Position numbers and translations under genes: made by a program
Notes under the pieces: model-generated
What the model saw: the letters and a program-made list of their open reading frames with translations, nothing else
Databases searched by the model: none
What the model was told of the DNA's origin: nothing
NCBI GenBank assembly: GCA_003615045.1
Contig: ML014204.1
Location: forward strand, 1 to 64,000
Length of the DNA stretch: 64,000 nt
DNA from: Caulochytrium protostelioides
Taxonomy: Eukaryota; Chytridiomycota; Caulochytriomycetes; Caulochytriales; Caulochytriaceae
Direction of reading: 5' to 3'
Part shown: positions 44,948 to 56,337 of the stretch, piece after piece
How positions within the stretch are numbered: the stretch's first letter is position 1
Layout of the letters: every line of letters starts with the position of its first letter

Positions 44948-46465
44948 AGGCCGCCACCATGCGTCGGATGGTCATGGCACCTCCGTCGTTCATCGCTTGA
45001 CTGGAATGATTTATGGTGAGCGATAAGGGTCCTTGCTGTGGCAAGTCCGACCGGTGGTGCACGGTCCGAGGGAGGCCCTGCCAGTTGCTGTGCCACCCGC
45101 AGAAAGATTCTCGTCGACATGGTCAGCTCCCTCCTTTCAGGCTTCGGTCGGCCTGAACACCTACCCCGACATCGTGAATCATGGCCCTCGCGGGACTGCC
45201 ATCACTGCGGCGCATAATAATACTCCGGCGCATGCGGAATGAGAATTTCGTTTCCGAGGCTTCGTCATGCTCACGTAGGCGGTCTGGTGCAGTGACTATC
45301 GGAGACGGAGACGTAAACGACGAGGTGACACCCGAGGTGACACCAGGAGTTGACCTAAAGCCTTCTTGATTCCAAACATGGCATCCCTCCTGACCCAATG
45401 GCGTTCGGTTCCTCCCCCCTTTCTCTCGCTCTTCCCCTTTCCTCCGCTGTTTTTTCTGTTTTTTTTTTTTTGCTTTGTTGAAATACCTAAGCACATGTAA
45501 AGCGAAAATCTTTGCCCAAAGCTTTGTCAGGCTATGCCCGTTAGCGGCACGACGGGACCGCCTGACATCCCCTTGGGATGGGGGTAGAGAGGAAACAACG
45601 TAACAGATAGCCGCCTGTGAGACTTGAGACACCGTTGCTGGTCCCCCTTACCTACTGAAACCGTCAGCGGCAGGGACTATCGCTAAGCCGTTATAGTGAG
45701 TTGGAGCTCGGCAAGCCATACTGCAGAGGCTTCGACTGGTGCTACGCTGTTGCCTGCGGTTCGCCGTCGCCGGTCCCAAGCACCTTGGATGGGGTCCCCA
45801 GCATTCACGCATATACGGGTCACGCGTTCCAGACCAGTTCAGCCGCGGTCGCGGTCGCGGTCGGAGCTGCGGTCACGGCGCGGCGGACCTGGCGAACCTG
45901 GGCGAAGGGCGGCCACCGGGCCGGCGTCGCCGCTCGGAGCGCACCGGCGGCCCCTCAGCGGGGCCGCCTCGCAATTTAAGGAAAGGGACATGCCAGTCGA
46001 AGCGGCTGCCTGCCTGCCCGCTCGCCAACGCGCCAGTGCGTGTCGAGCTCATCGACGGATGCGGGGCTGCGACATGCCATCCTCAGGTACACACATTGAA
46101 GGCTCCTTCGCCACTCAATACCACCAGCTCTAAAGCAGCCGACAGGCATGCCATGGGGTGCTACGGGTGCCCTGGCCGCCGATGGTCCTGGCACCCATGG
46201 CTCGCAGGGTCATCCCACCGGCGCTCTCCCCCGCCGCTTCGGACACAGGATGGCCGTTGAGTACCGATGCCGCGGGTATAAAGCAGCTGCGTTGCGAGGG
46301 CAGCATATCGAGCATATCGAGTGGGATTGCCACCGCATGCAACAACAAGGGGGCATCGGGAACCAAAGAGAAACGAATCGTCGGCGCCGATGCCTCATAG
46401 ACTCCTTTTCTTCCGCTCATTGCTGATATCCCTGCCACCCCCGTCACGCTCGCCCCGACGCCGTC
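44948..46465. other. Intergenic, promoter side of secreted copy 3
   Basis: There is no gene with recognisable content. A long pyrimidine tract (45400-45480, with a 14-T run) and a more AT-rich composition stand out. The 65 bp before the copy 3 ATG are again pyrimidine-rich (ctccttttcttccgctc). Confidence 0.5.
46277..46283 (+). promoter_or_regulatory. Candidate TATA box for secreted copy 3
   Basis: TATAAAG lies 183 bp upstream of the ATG at 46466, the same heptamer as seen upstream of copy 2. Confidence 0.45.
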
Positions 46466-47824
46466 ATGCGACTGACTCTCCGGCATGTGGCCAGATGGGC
46501 CCCGCGGGCCTTCCTTGTCATCACGACGGCGCTGCATCTCGCCGGACGCCCGCAGACGGGAGTGAGGGCGGCGCCAGTCTCCGACGTCGGAAGCATAGAA
46601 CTGCCTAGTCAGCCCTATACCGGCATCTCCAAGGCTTACTTGGCTGATGGGACCCTGAACCCGCAGTACGCCAATGACCTCTCCATCCAGTGCATGCAAA
46701 AGCTCGAAAATGTTTTTGACAGCTCCAATATGCTTTCGGATGAAACGGTGACTGACGTTTGGTCCATGCCTGCCTTCAAACTGGCCTATAAACACGCATT
46801 TGTGCAGATGGCCAAGGAGCTGGTCGACGCTAAGCTGAACGCATTGCAAAAACGAGAGTCCTACGGCCAACCGCTTCTTGACCTCGGCACGAAGAATGTG
46901 GACGAGAGGAGTTTTTTCGACCCGACGAATATCGAAGCGCTGCACCACTTCCTTGACCTGGATGCCAAAGTTCACGTAGCCGAAGCTTTTTTCTTTCTCA
47001 TCGGCCAAGACTCGAAGAAAGCGATTGATATCCAGCGGGCATCGCCACACTTGCCGACACTTGCTGCGTATGGTCATATTAGCTGGCAACGAGCAAAGAA
47101 GCACTACACCATGCTGAAGTTACTGACTCGAGAGTTAAAAGACGGTCAAACATATCGTCAAGACGATGAGGTCTTGAGGGCCGAGAAGCTTCTGATGACG
47201 CTGTACTCAGCAGCGGCAGAGAGGCGGAGTTTGCTTTCGCTGACATCGCTCGCGGCTTTGGTCTTAACCGAAACTTCGCTTACATCACAAACTGACATCC
47301 TTCGTTACCTACCTGCCCGCTTGGCTGAGCCAGGTCAGCTTCAAAACTACCTCCATCAGTTCAAGCCCTTTCAACCGTTGCCTTTGAAACGCAGCTTCTG
47401 GTCGACGCGGAAAGAAAAACGTCAGATAGCGATGGAATATGACGCTTTCGTCGAAGAGCAGAAGACCCTATTCAAGCAGGAGCTCCAAAGCGCGACTCTA
47501 CGATATAGCCGTTTCGGGCCCCCTGACGCCGCCGGCGACGCGTGGGTCAAAACGTTTGAAGCCATGATGGACATACCATTGTTTATGCACATCAGAACTT
47601 TGCTCAGTATTCACCCCATCAATCGGGCAGGACTCGTACATCGCGCATCATCCTGGCCAATCCACAATCCTACACCACAGGTTGATAGTGTCCCCATCGA
47701 ACCGTCTGCTGCAGCGCAGCCAGCCGTGGAGGCGTCCACTCATGCGCCCGAGCTCCCCACGGGAGATGCACCACGGGCCATCGCCAAGGCAGGACTACAC
47801 ATGCCAAAAATCTGGCCTCACTGA
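46466..47824 (+). CDS. Secreted protein, distant member of the same family, copy 3
   Basis: A 452-residue protein. It starts with an Arg-rich n-region, a hydrophobic core (AFLVITTALHLA) and a likely cleavage site VRA-AP. There is no overall identity with copies 1 and 2, but the C-terminal half has the same block order: LTSLAALVLTETSLTS, then PGQLQNYLHQFKPF, IAMEYDAFVEEQKTLF and RFGPPDAAGDAWVKTF. Copy 2 has ITSVLLESALHP, DGLLADYFFQLHSSL, AIEQYEKFCQDQTSL and IFPPDMVFPKMVG in those places. The body is helical and polar, without cysteine-rich or catalytic motifs. Base composition is clearly lower in GC than the ARM-SPRY and PX genes on each side. The gene is enclosed by a 202-bp direct repeat. 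Function is unknown; a secreted effector is one possibility. Confidence 0.75.
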   Translation: MRLTLRHVARWAPRAFLVITTALHLAGRPQTGVRAAPVSDVGSIELPSQPYTGISKAYLADGTLNPQYANDLSIQCMQKLENVFDSSNMLSDETVTDVWSMPAFKLAYKHAFVQMAKELVDAKLNALQKRESYGQPLLDLGTKNVDERSFFDPTNIEALHHFLDLDAKVHVAEAFFFLIGQDSKKAIDIQRASPHLPTLAAYGHISWQRAKKHYTMLKLLTRELKDGQTYRQDDEVLRAEKLLMTLYSAAAERRSLLSLTSLAALVLTETSLTSQTDILRYLPARLAEPGQLQNYLHQFKPFQPLPLKRSFWSTRKEKRQIAMEYDAFVEEQKTLFKQELQSATLRYSRFGPPDAAGDAWVKTFEAMMDIPLFMHIRTLLSIHPINRAGLVHRASSWPIHNPTPQVDSVPIEPSAAAQPAVEASTHAPELPTGDAPRAIAKAGLHMPKIWPH

Positions 47825-49318
47825 AGCTTGTTTCTCGCTCAATCCCCGTCATTTGTTGAGGACGACCGACCGTGGGCGCGGGTGTCATGGACGCCATCAC
47901 GGCTGGCCGCAACGTATGTATGCATGCATGCTCCGCTGACGGAGGGGCCGGTGGTCGAGCACGCCCGCTGCCTCGGCGATGATGCCCGCCGTGATGGCAG
48001 GCCACCGGGCATGCCACACCGGCGGCCGCGCTGCCCGCACTGCTGCCCGCATCGTCGCCACCCATCAGCTGTGCACCGCCGCAATGGAGAATGACCTGCC
48101 AGGTCTCAGGACCCGATGGCCCGGTGTATGCGCCGGTGACACTTCCCAGCGCGTCGCCCTGGATCCCTTGCGTCCACAATATGGCGCGTGTGGCCCTCAT
48201 GCCCGCGTTCTCCTTCCCCATGGCCATGAGGAAAAGTAATAAAATGAAAGAAAAAAATTGCAAATTTGGTCCAACAATGGAACGTCAGCAGCGACAGCAC
48301 GGTAACGCTGCCGGTGACATCGCCGCGTCAGCGGGCGTACGACGCCGTCAACGAGAGCGCATTGTATTGCTGTACCGGACCTTCTGGCCTTCCGGCCGGA
48401 GACAGGGGCTGCTGGCCTGGGCGCAGGGTACCCGTCGGGGTATCCGGCACCGAAAGGAAGATCCATGCGTAAAGGCGTCGGCCGTCCGAAGCCACCGACG
48501 CAGACGGCACCCCGCCTCCGTTGCGGTGGCCACGGCCACGACGACGACAGCGACTGCAGCGACTGCAGCGCGCTCGGCCGGATCGGTCGTGTGGGAATAC
48601 ACCCAAGCCACCGACACCGGAAGGGTCCTCCGCGAGGCCGGCGGCGACTTACGCAAGCATCGGCCGCCAGGTCGCCATCGAGCCGGACCGGGCGACGGGT
48701 GCTCCTGATGTCTCGACGACGCTCACCATGATGATTGATCCGCGCTCTATGACCTCTCGACTCGCTGCTTCGTGCTGCATGCGCTGCCCGCCGGCGGCTG
48801 AATATCCGATTCCCCGACAGCCCATCCGTATCGATCGCGGTCTTGCACACAGGCCATGCTGACGTCGCCACAACGCGTTGTACAGCGACCCCACGCGTGC
48901 TCCGATCGTGGAAGCCTCAGCACTCCCGTCTCGGACCACAGCAGCGCCAGTCACCCTCGCTGCGTATGCCCGCTTCGCTGGTTGATCTTGGCGCATGAGC
49001 GGAAAGCTGGTCGCCGTCGCCGTCGCCACTGCTTGTGCTGTTGATTCGCCTACTGCCGCTGATACGACTCCCGCCGCGACGCCATCCTGACCGCACGCCA
49101 GTATCCGCGCTCCCCCGGGCGGTGGGCCCCGGCTCGATTCCTGACGAACCAGGTGCGTCGCCGTTTCCCGGCGGCGGCGGCGCAGCGCTTTGGACCCTGC
49201 CGGCACCGCGCCGGCAGCCCGACCCACGCGACTCGTCCGACCCGTCCCGACCGCCAAGGAGAGACGGACCTCGGCTCCTTCTCGCGCCCTCCGCTCACGT
49301 GGGCGCCTCGCCGGCGCC
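47825..49318. other. Intergenic with duplicated ARM-SPRY tail
   Basis: Contains the right copy of the 202-bp repeat. From 48091 a short frame repeats the last 40 codons of the ARM-SPRY protein and then runs into unrelated sequence, so it is a broken gene tail and not a gene. Nothing else is supported up to the PX gene. Confidence 0.6.
48007..48208 (+). repeat. 202-bp direct repeat, right copy (orphan ARM-SPRY tail)
   Basis: Matches 44732-44933 at a constant offset of 3275 bp, without gaps. It has no upstream coding sequence, so it is a duplicated fragment. Confidence 0.93.
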
Positions 49319-51770
49319 ATGCCGCCGCCGCCGCGGCTGCCGCCGCTGCCGCGGCTCTTACCGACCTCGCCCACGGCTCCCGCCAAGCCCATCGACCTCG
49401 TGGCGCACGGCGCGGCGTTGCTTGAAGACGCTCGCCACGGCCGCTGCGGCCGAGGCCATGCAGGGGCTGTCGGCCCGGAAGCTTACCCGTCACCGTCTGC
49501 TACGGCAGCGGCCGGCGACGGGGTGGCCTCCTCCCACGAGGGGTGTCCCGGTGCCGGCAGCCACGCGAGTCACTGCGGCTGCGCGAAGGACCGACCGAGC
49601 GCCGACCAGGGCCACGATCGCGACGGCGGCCACGACGGCGGCCATGATGCTGCCGCGACGATCGTACGGCGTCCACGGCCGCGGAGCCAGCACCGGCTGA
49701 CAAGCCGCAGTGATACAAGCGGTGCGGCCTTCGATCTCGGCGGTTCCCTGACGTCCTGCTCCTCTCTCTCCCTCTCCCACCCGTCCCTCGTGCCTGCTTT
49801 GTACGCGGCCACGCCGAGCCCGCGGCTTCTTGCCACCGCCATTCCGGAAGACCCGCCAGCCTTGGATGACGCGGCGCTCATCCACAACAACAGCGACGAT
49901 GATCCTGTTCGTGACCGTGGTCGCGGTGGTGGCGGCAGCGGTGGCGTCGGTGGTGGTCCTCGGCTGAGCCATGCGAGGGACGCACTGACGCCACATTTCG
50001 TCGATGGACTCTACCAGCGCACCGCATCCGAAACCGATCTCTGGCAAGGCGCCTCGTGGACGCCGCCGCCGCCCGTCGCGTCTCCCGCGGACTCGCCAGC
50101 GCATGTCGCGACCGCGCTGACCGCGGGTGGGACGGCATTGTCGGTCGCGGCCCGAACGCCGTCGCTCCCGCCGCCGTCGCGATCGCTGATGGTGACGTCG
50201 GAGATGCCCGCGACGCGACGACGCCAGAGCCACTACGGGGGGATGTTTGATCGGTCCTTGCTCCGCTCGCTCCGACGCTGGGCCAGCGGCGATCCGCTCG
50301 CGGGTGGGACGGACGCCGCCACGGCCTCCCCCGTCATCGCTCGATCAGGATGGACGGCGTCGGCGACTGAGGCCTTCGCCGGGGACGACGTCGCCGCGAC
50401 TCGCGCCGGCGAGGAACCTTCTGACAACCCTTCCTCGCGGGGATCCCAGGCGCTGCCCACGCCGTGGGCGCCCATGCTCTCGAACGCCGGGTCCGCCACC
50501 GGGGCGTCATTCTTGACCCCGCCGCCCGCCCCCGCCGGCCCGCCGCCGAACCCTCATGTCCAGACCCTCGGCGTCCAGTCGCTCGATACGTTGACCCAGG
50601 CCATGGACGGCGTGGGCGACCATAACGTCGACGATGGTGACGACCACGACGACGCGGGAAGCGGTCTGATGGCCCGCCTGGCCGAAGCCGGCCGCCACCT
50701 TTGGAGGCGCCGGCACAGCGACTTCGGGCCGCAGCTGGGGCTCGCTGCCCTCGGCGGCCGCGAAGGGGCGCTGGACAGCGCCGCGAAGCCCGTGATCGCC
50801 CCCGACCCGCGGCACCGTCACGTGCGCGCGCCCGCGCCGCGTCTCCACTCGTGGACGGCCGTCGACGATTCTGCCACGTGGGCCGCGGCGCCGGTCGGCC
50901 GTCGGAGCTCCTCCGCCTCGCCTAGTCTGTATGCATTCGGCGGCTCCGCCTCCGCGGAGCCGCGGAGCGCGTCGGACCCTGTCGAGCGCCGAGCAGGGCT
51001 CGACGCGAGCCGCGCCGGCGGGCGGGGACACGTGCGACCGCGGCACGGGCGCGCCAGCTCGTGGTGGCCGACGCCCTTCGCGTCCACCGAGAAGCGGCAT
51101 GGCGAGCCCCGCGGCTCCCAGCCCAGCGTTGTTTCCGCCGCCGGATCGGTCGCCGGGGGCGGGGGCGAGCCGCCGAGCCTGCTCGATGGCTTCCCGCCGG
51201 GCAGCCGTCACGCCATGACGCAGAGCCCGGCGCCCATGACGCCCATCATAGATTCCGATGAGTTCGGCGACGCCGCGCACCGCCATCGACGTCCGCTGCC
51301 GCCGCGGCGCCGATTCGAAGACGACAGCAGCGGCGGCCGCAGTATTGGCAGCGGCGCTGAGGCCAGTGATGGCGGCGGTGACGACGGCGGTGACGGCGAT
51401 GACGGCCGGCGCTCGAGCGGTGAGGTGGGTGGCGGCCCGCGCCGTGGTCGCTTGCGCCGCCGAGTTCCCGCGGGGACGTCCGGGCAGCCGCGACACGCGG
51501 GATTCGGCCCGATCCGGACGCGCTTCCACGACGAAGCCGAGGCGGGTGCCGAACGTGGGCTCGATCAGCTCAACAGCGTCGCGCCCATGGCCGCCTCGTT
51601 TGACGGCTCGGACCCCGCCACGGCCGCGCAGGCGATCACGGCAGAAACGGCGCCTCCGGCCATTGCGCCCGCGCTCGATAGCCCTAGCTTTCTCGTCGAC
51701 AGCCAGTTGATTGCCGAGTACCCGCTCGGCGTTTACATGGATATCTGGGTCGCGGGGGAGGCTGACGGCC

Positions 51771-51803
<33 letters not shown>

Positions 51804-52380
51804 GCGGCAGCGGATGGCCCATGGCGTCGGTTCCCGCAGGGAGTGCGGCTGCTTCCGCCGGCTCTCCGCCGGCGTTGACGGTGCTCGGCATGCTCTCGAC
51901 ATCGCCACCCGTGGCACGGCTCATGGCGTCGCTGGCGGCCCCCACGGCGTACACGGTGCGCGTGGCTTTGCTGCGCCCCGGGATCCCGGGCTTCGGCAAT
52001 GCGACGCCGTGCCAGTGGCACATCACGACGCGGTACTCGGCGCTGCGCACGCTGTATCTGCAGCTGCAGCGCGACGCGGCCGCCGCCGCGCCGCCGCCGT
52101 CCGCCGCGCCGTGGCCGCCGTGGCCGCCGTTCCCGCGCAAGCAGCCGTGGCAGCGCTTCGCGCCCGAGACGATTGCAGCGCGCGCCGCGGCGTTTGCCCG
52201 GATCGCGCAGTTCCTCTGCCGTCACCCGGCGCTGCACGCAAGCCGCGCCCTGCGCGACTTTCTCGCGTGGCCCGCACCGCCTGGCGGCCTCCGTGTGCTG
52301 CACATCCGGAAGCGCCCGCGGGCGCCGCTCCTCGACTCGGGCCCGCTGTCGCTGTTCGGCGACGATTTCGACCACGACGC

Positions 52381-52414
<34 letters not shown>

Positions 52415-52873
52415 AGCGATGTGGATCCGGACGATCCGCAGGCGTCGCTCGTCGTGCTCGGCTTTGGGCCCTCCCCGACGTGGTCGAACCCCTACCGCGT
52501 CACGAGCCCGACGAGCCCGACGACGCCCGGCCATCTGCTGCGCCGTCTCGCCGTCGCGACCGCCGGCGACCGCGGCGGGATGGACGTCGACGCCGCTGCC
52601 GGCGGCGTCACGGGGATGGCGACGTCGCCGCCGGCGGGTCACTGCGCTTCGGCACCGCTATCGGCCGCGGACCCGTCGGCCACGTTCCACGGCTGGCGCC
52701 GCCATGCGCTGCCGCACATGGCTGGCCCCCCCTCGGCGCCGGGACTGCCATCCCCCGGCCAGCTGGCGACGCCGTGGTCCGCCGCAGCGTTGGTGCCGGG
52801 GACGGCGCTGCCGGATTGGCTCACGAGTCAGCCAGGCGGTCATGTCCGATACGAATCTCAAGGTTGGGCCTAA
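49319..52873 (+). CDS. PX-domain protein with long disordered N-terminus
   Basis: A 1184-residue protein if the first in-frame ATG (49319) is used; the true start is uncertain because the first ~850 residues are low-complexity. A PX (phox) domain lies at about 855-985: AYTVRVALLRPGIPGFG, WHITTRYSALRTLYLQLQ (the RYS basic motif), a Pro-rich loop PPWPPFPRKQPWQRF (the PxxP and Lys expected for phosphoinositide binding), ETIAARAAAFARIAQFL and ASRALRDFLAW. RYS, FPRK and the Arg in IAARAAAF are the residues that usually contact PI3P. It is followed by a ten-Asp run and an acidic segment. No BAR, SH3 or GAP domain is seen. An endosomal membrane-targeting role is inferred from the PX domain. Confidence 0.8.
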
Positions 52874-53760
52874 CCGATGGCACACTAGACAAGAGCGGCA
52901 TCTTCTGTCGTGTGTCATTCTTGCTTCACGTCTTTATACGTTTATATCCATCTTCGCACTCCTGATGTCCATGAGCGGCCGGGGTTCATTTGATCGACCC
53001 CTCGTCCGTCAGCGGGCTCCAGGCCAAGCAAACATACGAGAAAAAAAAAAGGCCCGAGAAGAGGACGGTCGCATCTACCCCAGCAAGGCCCGCTCCTCAT
53101 GTCTGTGAGACCAGCGTCATGGCCGATCGCCTTCACTTAAGAACGATCGTTCTGGAGCAGCATTCAGCAGGCTATCGCCGCGCGGTCGTCTCGCTTCCGC
53201 ATGGATGCGGGCGACTGGCGGAGCGATATGGCTCTCGATCTGGGCAGATGGCCGTCGTGCGCGCGCCGCCGTCGGCCATGAGGCCCTCCGCTTTCCGTGG
53301 CTGCGCCACGTGGAAATGACGTCGCCGCCGCCCGGGATCGGCAAGCGCCGCGGCCATAGTGACTGACGGCGATGGGCGGCGCGGCGGAGCGCACGGCCCG
53401 CGTGCGTGGCTGGACCCGCGTCCAACGTGGCGCCCACGCCCGCGGGTCGATGCGGATGGCCTGTGCGACGCGGGGACGGCGTCGGGCAGCGAGAACGATC
53501 CTTTGACCTCTCTGCTCATGCGCATCTGCGATGATGTGCCCGGATGCCATGGGTGCCTGCCGGACTCGGAGGCCGACCCCGCCGTCACGCCGTCGCAGTG
53601 CATCGCCTCATCCGCATCGTATCGTCTACGTATGCTGGCGGCCGTGGACGACTGGCCGGTCTCTCGCTTCCCGACTGCGAGTGCCCCTCCGCTTGCATTT
53701 GCATTTGCGATTCCTGCTCCCCTTCGCGATTCCAATTCCAATCGACGTCGTCTTGCCACC
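52874..53760. other. Intergenic, no gene recognised
   Basis: An A-run (53040-53050) and a short palindrome (agaacgatcgttct, 53141-53154) are present. The F-box frame is open upstream to 53359 but only with a non-ATG start and noise composition. Confidence 0.5.
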
Positions 53761-54846
53761 ATGATCTCGCTAACCACGCTGCCCGCGGAGTTACTGACCG
53801 CGATTCTGCGGCATCTGCCGCCACATGAGGCGTTGCGTGTGGGCGCTACCTGCCGCGCGACGCACGAGCTGATGGCCTCTGACGCGTTCTGGTCGGACTA
53901 TGCAGTCACCCGCTTCGGACTGACCGCCGTGGCAGAAGTTCGCAACGCGTCGGTCGTGGATACCGCCGCTGACACCGTCATCGATCACGACGGAGGTATC
54001 AGTCGCCACGGAGCGATCTACCGGCGTCTGCATCTGGCGGCGCGGCGCGCCGACGCGACGACATTCCACGGCGCACATCTTCCGACCCACTACTGGCAGC
54101 GGGTGCCGGACCCGACCACGACGACCGGCGTGGCGCTGAAGCTGACGTCGGTGTGCTGGCTTGACGTCGCCGCCGACCTCCCGGGCGTCCTGCCCGGGTG
54201 GTACCAGCCCGAATGGCGCATCCGCTCGCCCATCTCGCGCAACAATGCGGAGATCATGCTCAGCGCCGAGGTCCATGTCCCTCCGGACCGGGCGGTCGTC
54301 GCGCCCGCCATGGCCACGCCCCAGGCGGCGGCCGAGGCCGATGCGCAGCAGCACGTGACCCATGGCGACGACATCGTCTATGCTGAGTCGCGGGTGCGCC
54401 TGGGATCGACGCGGGTCCTGCATCCGGCGACGCGGCACCGCGCGACCCTCAACACGACCGAGTGGAGCGTCGTGCAGGGGGCGCCTATCGAAGTCGTGCG
54501 GCCGCCGGCCGCCGCCCCCGGCGCCAGCCACCGGGCCGGCCGCGCGGTCCATGTGCGGCTGCGTATGCGCGACATCGCGCCCGTTTGGAAAGTCGGCATC
54601 GTGATCGACACGGTCGCGCTGCGACCCATCGATGTCGCCGAGACGCACACGTGGCGGCGGCGCGATGATGGCGTCTTCGAACCGCTCCCAGGCCCGAGCC
54701 CAGCTCCGGACGCGCCCCCGACCGGAGCCGCGACCGCGACGCCGACCACACAAGCCTCCTTCGCCGCGGGCCTTGGGCGGGTGGTGGACCTCGTGTTGCC
54801 ACACATCCGCATTGGCGGACCCTTCCGTCCGCCGCCCACCGAGTAG
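53761..54846 (+). CDS. F-box protein
   Basis: A 361-residue protein. The F-box is at the very N-terminus: LTTLPAELLTAILRHLPPHE, then ALRVGATCRATHELMASDAF, followed by the Trp typical of the motif end (WSDYAVTRFG). The Leu-Pro start, central Leu/Ile-x-x-Leu and C-terminal Cys/Trp positions are all conserved. The rest has a beta-rich segment with tryptophans (GVALKLTSVCWLDVAADLPG, then WYQPEWRIRSPIS and HVRLRMRDIAPVWKVGIVID), which resembles the substrate side of F-box proteins that end in a lectin-like sandwich, but I cannot name the family. It would join SKP1 and the cullin-1 encoded at 34762-37680. The ATG at 53761 is in good context (gccaccATGa). Confidence 0.85.
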   Translation: MISLTTLPAELLTAILRHLPPHEALRVGATCRATHELMASDAFWSDYAVTRFGLTAVAEVRNASVVDTAADTVIDHDGGISRHGAIYRRLHLAARRADATTFHGAHLPTHYWQRVPDPTTTTGVALKLTSVCWLDVAADLPGVLPGWYQPEWRIRSPISRNNAEIMLSAEVHVPPDRAVVAPAMATPQAAAEADAQQHVTHGDDIVYAESRVRLGSTRVLHPATRHRATLNTTEWSVVQGAPIEVVRPPAAAPGASHRAGRAVHVRLRMRDIAPVWKVGIVIDTVALRPIDVAETHTWRRRDDGVFEPLPGPSPAPDAPPTGAATATPTTQASFAAGLGRVVDLVLPHIRIGGPFRPPPTE

Positions 54847-56330
54847 TCACAGGCCCGCCCTGATGGCGCGCCGTGACGCGATTCGTCACGCCCTTTGGTT
54901 CGGGGCCTGCTACCCGAAGAACGATGTTGATACTGGGCGGGTCTCGGCCGTCAACATCACAGTATGGTCTAACTTCATTTGGTATCGTATGGCCCCGCTG
55001 GACCGCGTCATGTTTCGCATGGGTCACCCGACATGCATGGTCACCGGAGAGTCTGTTTTCATCCTTTCTTTTCTCCCATACCGACCTGGGCTTTAGGGGA
55101 CGGGGGTGGCATCATGCCGCCATGCCGGTGGGACGCGATCCCGGGGGCTGGGCCTCGCCGCGCCGCGTGGCAGGGAAGGGACGAAACACTCCTGCGCTCC
55201 CTTGACGTTTGGTCACGGACGACGCCGACAACGCGTGCGTTCTCAGCTGGGAACGCATGGTTAGCGCGTCATCATTGCGTGTTCCGGCGCCGTCCGACTG
55301 CGTTCCGGAATGATTCAATCTGTTCTCCTCATCGTCTGCTGCTTCCGGCTGCCATGTCGTCCATGACGCAAGCGACTGCACACGCGACGTATGCGATAAC
55401 GCAACGATGAGCTGGCATCTCGAGAGCCAGGAATCTATTTTTTTTTTCGGGTCGCCGACATTCCGGTCCGCCATTTCTGGGTTGGCAACCGCGGTGGGGG
55501 GGCGGCCAGGGGTCCTTGTCGGCGCACAAGAGAAAAATAATGTGCAACAATGGCTCTCCTGAGGCGCGCGGTGCGTGACACGCGCGTCGGCTGCGTCCAG
55601 CCTCTTGCTGGCCGACACGTCCACCAGCCGTGGACCGCCAGCCACCGCCATCGTCCGTGCTCGGTCGGGGGATCGGCAGATCGGCGCCGAGGCCGCCGTC
55701 CGGACGCGACCGCGGCCCGCGCCGTCTTCTGGGCCAGCACCCTCGCGGCTCGCCGCTCAAGCCCCACCGGCGCTCTGGGCTCGCCTCCGCGGAAGCCATG
55801 CGTTGGCGTTGGCGTCGGCGTCGGCGTCAGGGTCGCATCGAGACGCGTCCTTTCCGCTCCGCATCGCACGGTTCTCGCTCGGGCCGACGGGCCGGCCTCG
55901 GGGCCGTCTTCCGACCCCCCCGCGGATCTGCTGGCATGGTTCTGCGCGCTGACGCATCGTAGTCGCGGCCGTCGCTGAAGCCCCGCTGGCATGTCAGGAT
56001 GCGGCGTGACGTGGCTCGTGATCGAGATGCGCCGGCGAGGCCGAAGCTCGGGTCGGCGTCGTGCGCGCGCGCCGCCGTCGACGGGGACGTTGTCGGCGTC
56101 AGGATCGTCGGTGTCGGCATCAGCGTCGGCGTTGTCGGCATCACACGAATTATTGACACCTCGCTGTCTCTGCGTCGCCTGCTGCCCGCGCAGCAAGGAC
56201 GACCACCGGACCTGTGGTCGCAACGCCCTCCGCGGAACGACAGAACACGCAGCCGACGGCGAGCCGGGAGGGCGCCTGCCGGGGGCGCGTGGTTCGTGAC
56301 GAGAGCCGCGACGAGCCCTGGCCGCGGTGC
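54847..56330. other. Intergenic, no gene recognised
   Basis: The open frames here overlap on both strands and read as Arg/Pro noise. A T-run (55438-55447) and a short (GGCGTT/GGCGTC)n tract (55803-55832) are the only structure. Confidence 0.5.
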
Positions 56331-56337
56331 TATATAA
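56331..56337 (+). promoter_or_regulatory. TATA box of the GPI-type wall protein gene
   Basis: TATATAA in a GC-rich surround (ggtgcTATATAAgccg), 320 bp upstream of the ATG at 56657. It is the clearest core promoter element in the window and fits a strongly or conditionally expressed gene. Confidence 0.7.

Noticed and set aside
48091-48708. Open frame starting with a good copy of the ARM-SPRY C-terminus
   Set aside because: Only the last 40 codons match, and the rest is unrelated sequence past the duplication boundary. It is annotated as a repeat and not as a gene.
53141-53154. Palindrome agaacgatcgttct as an operator site
   Set aside because: Too short and isolated, with no second copy near a promoter. 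Expected by chance in a window of this size.
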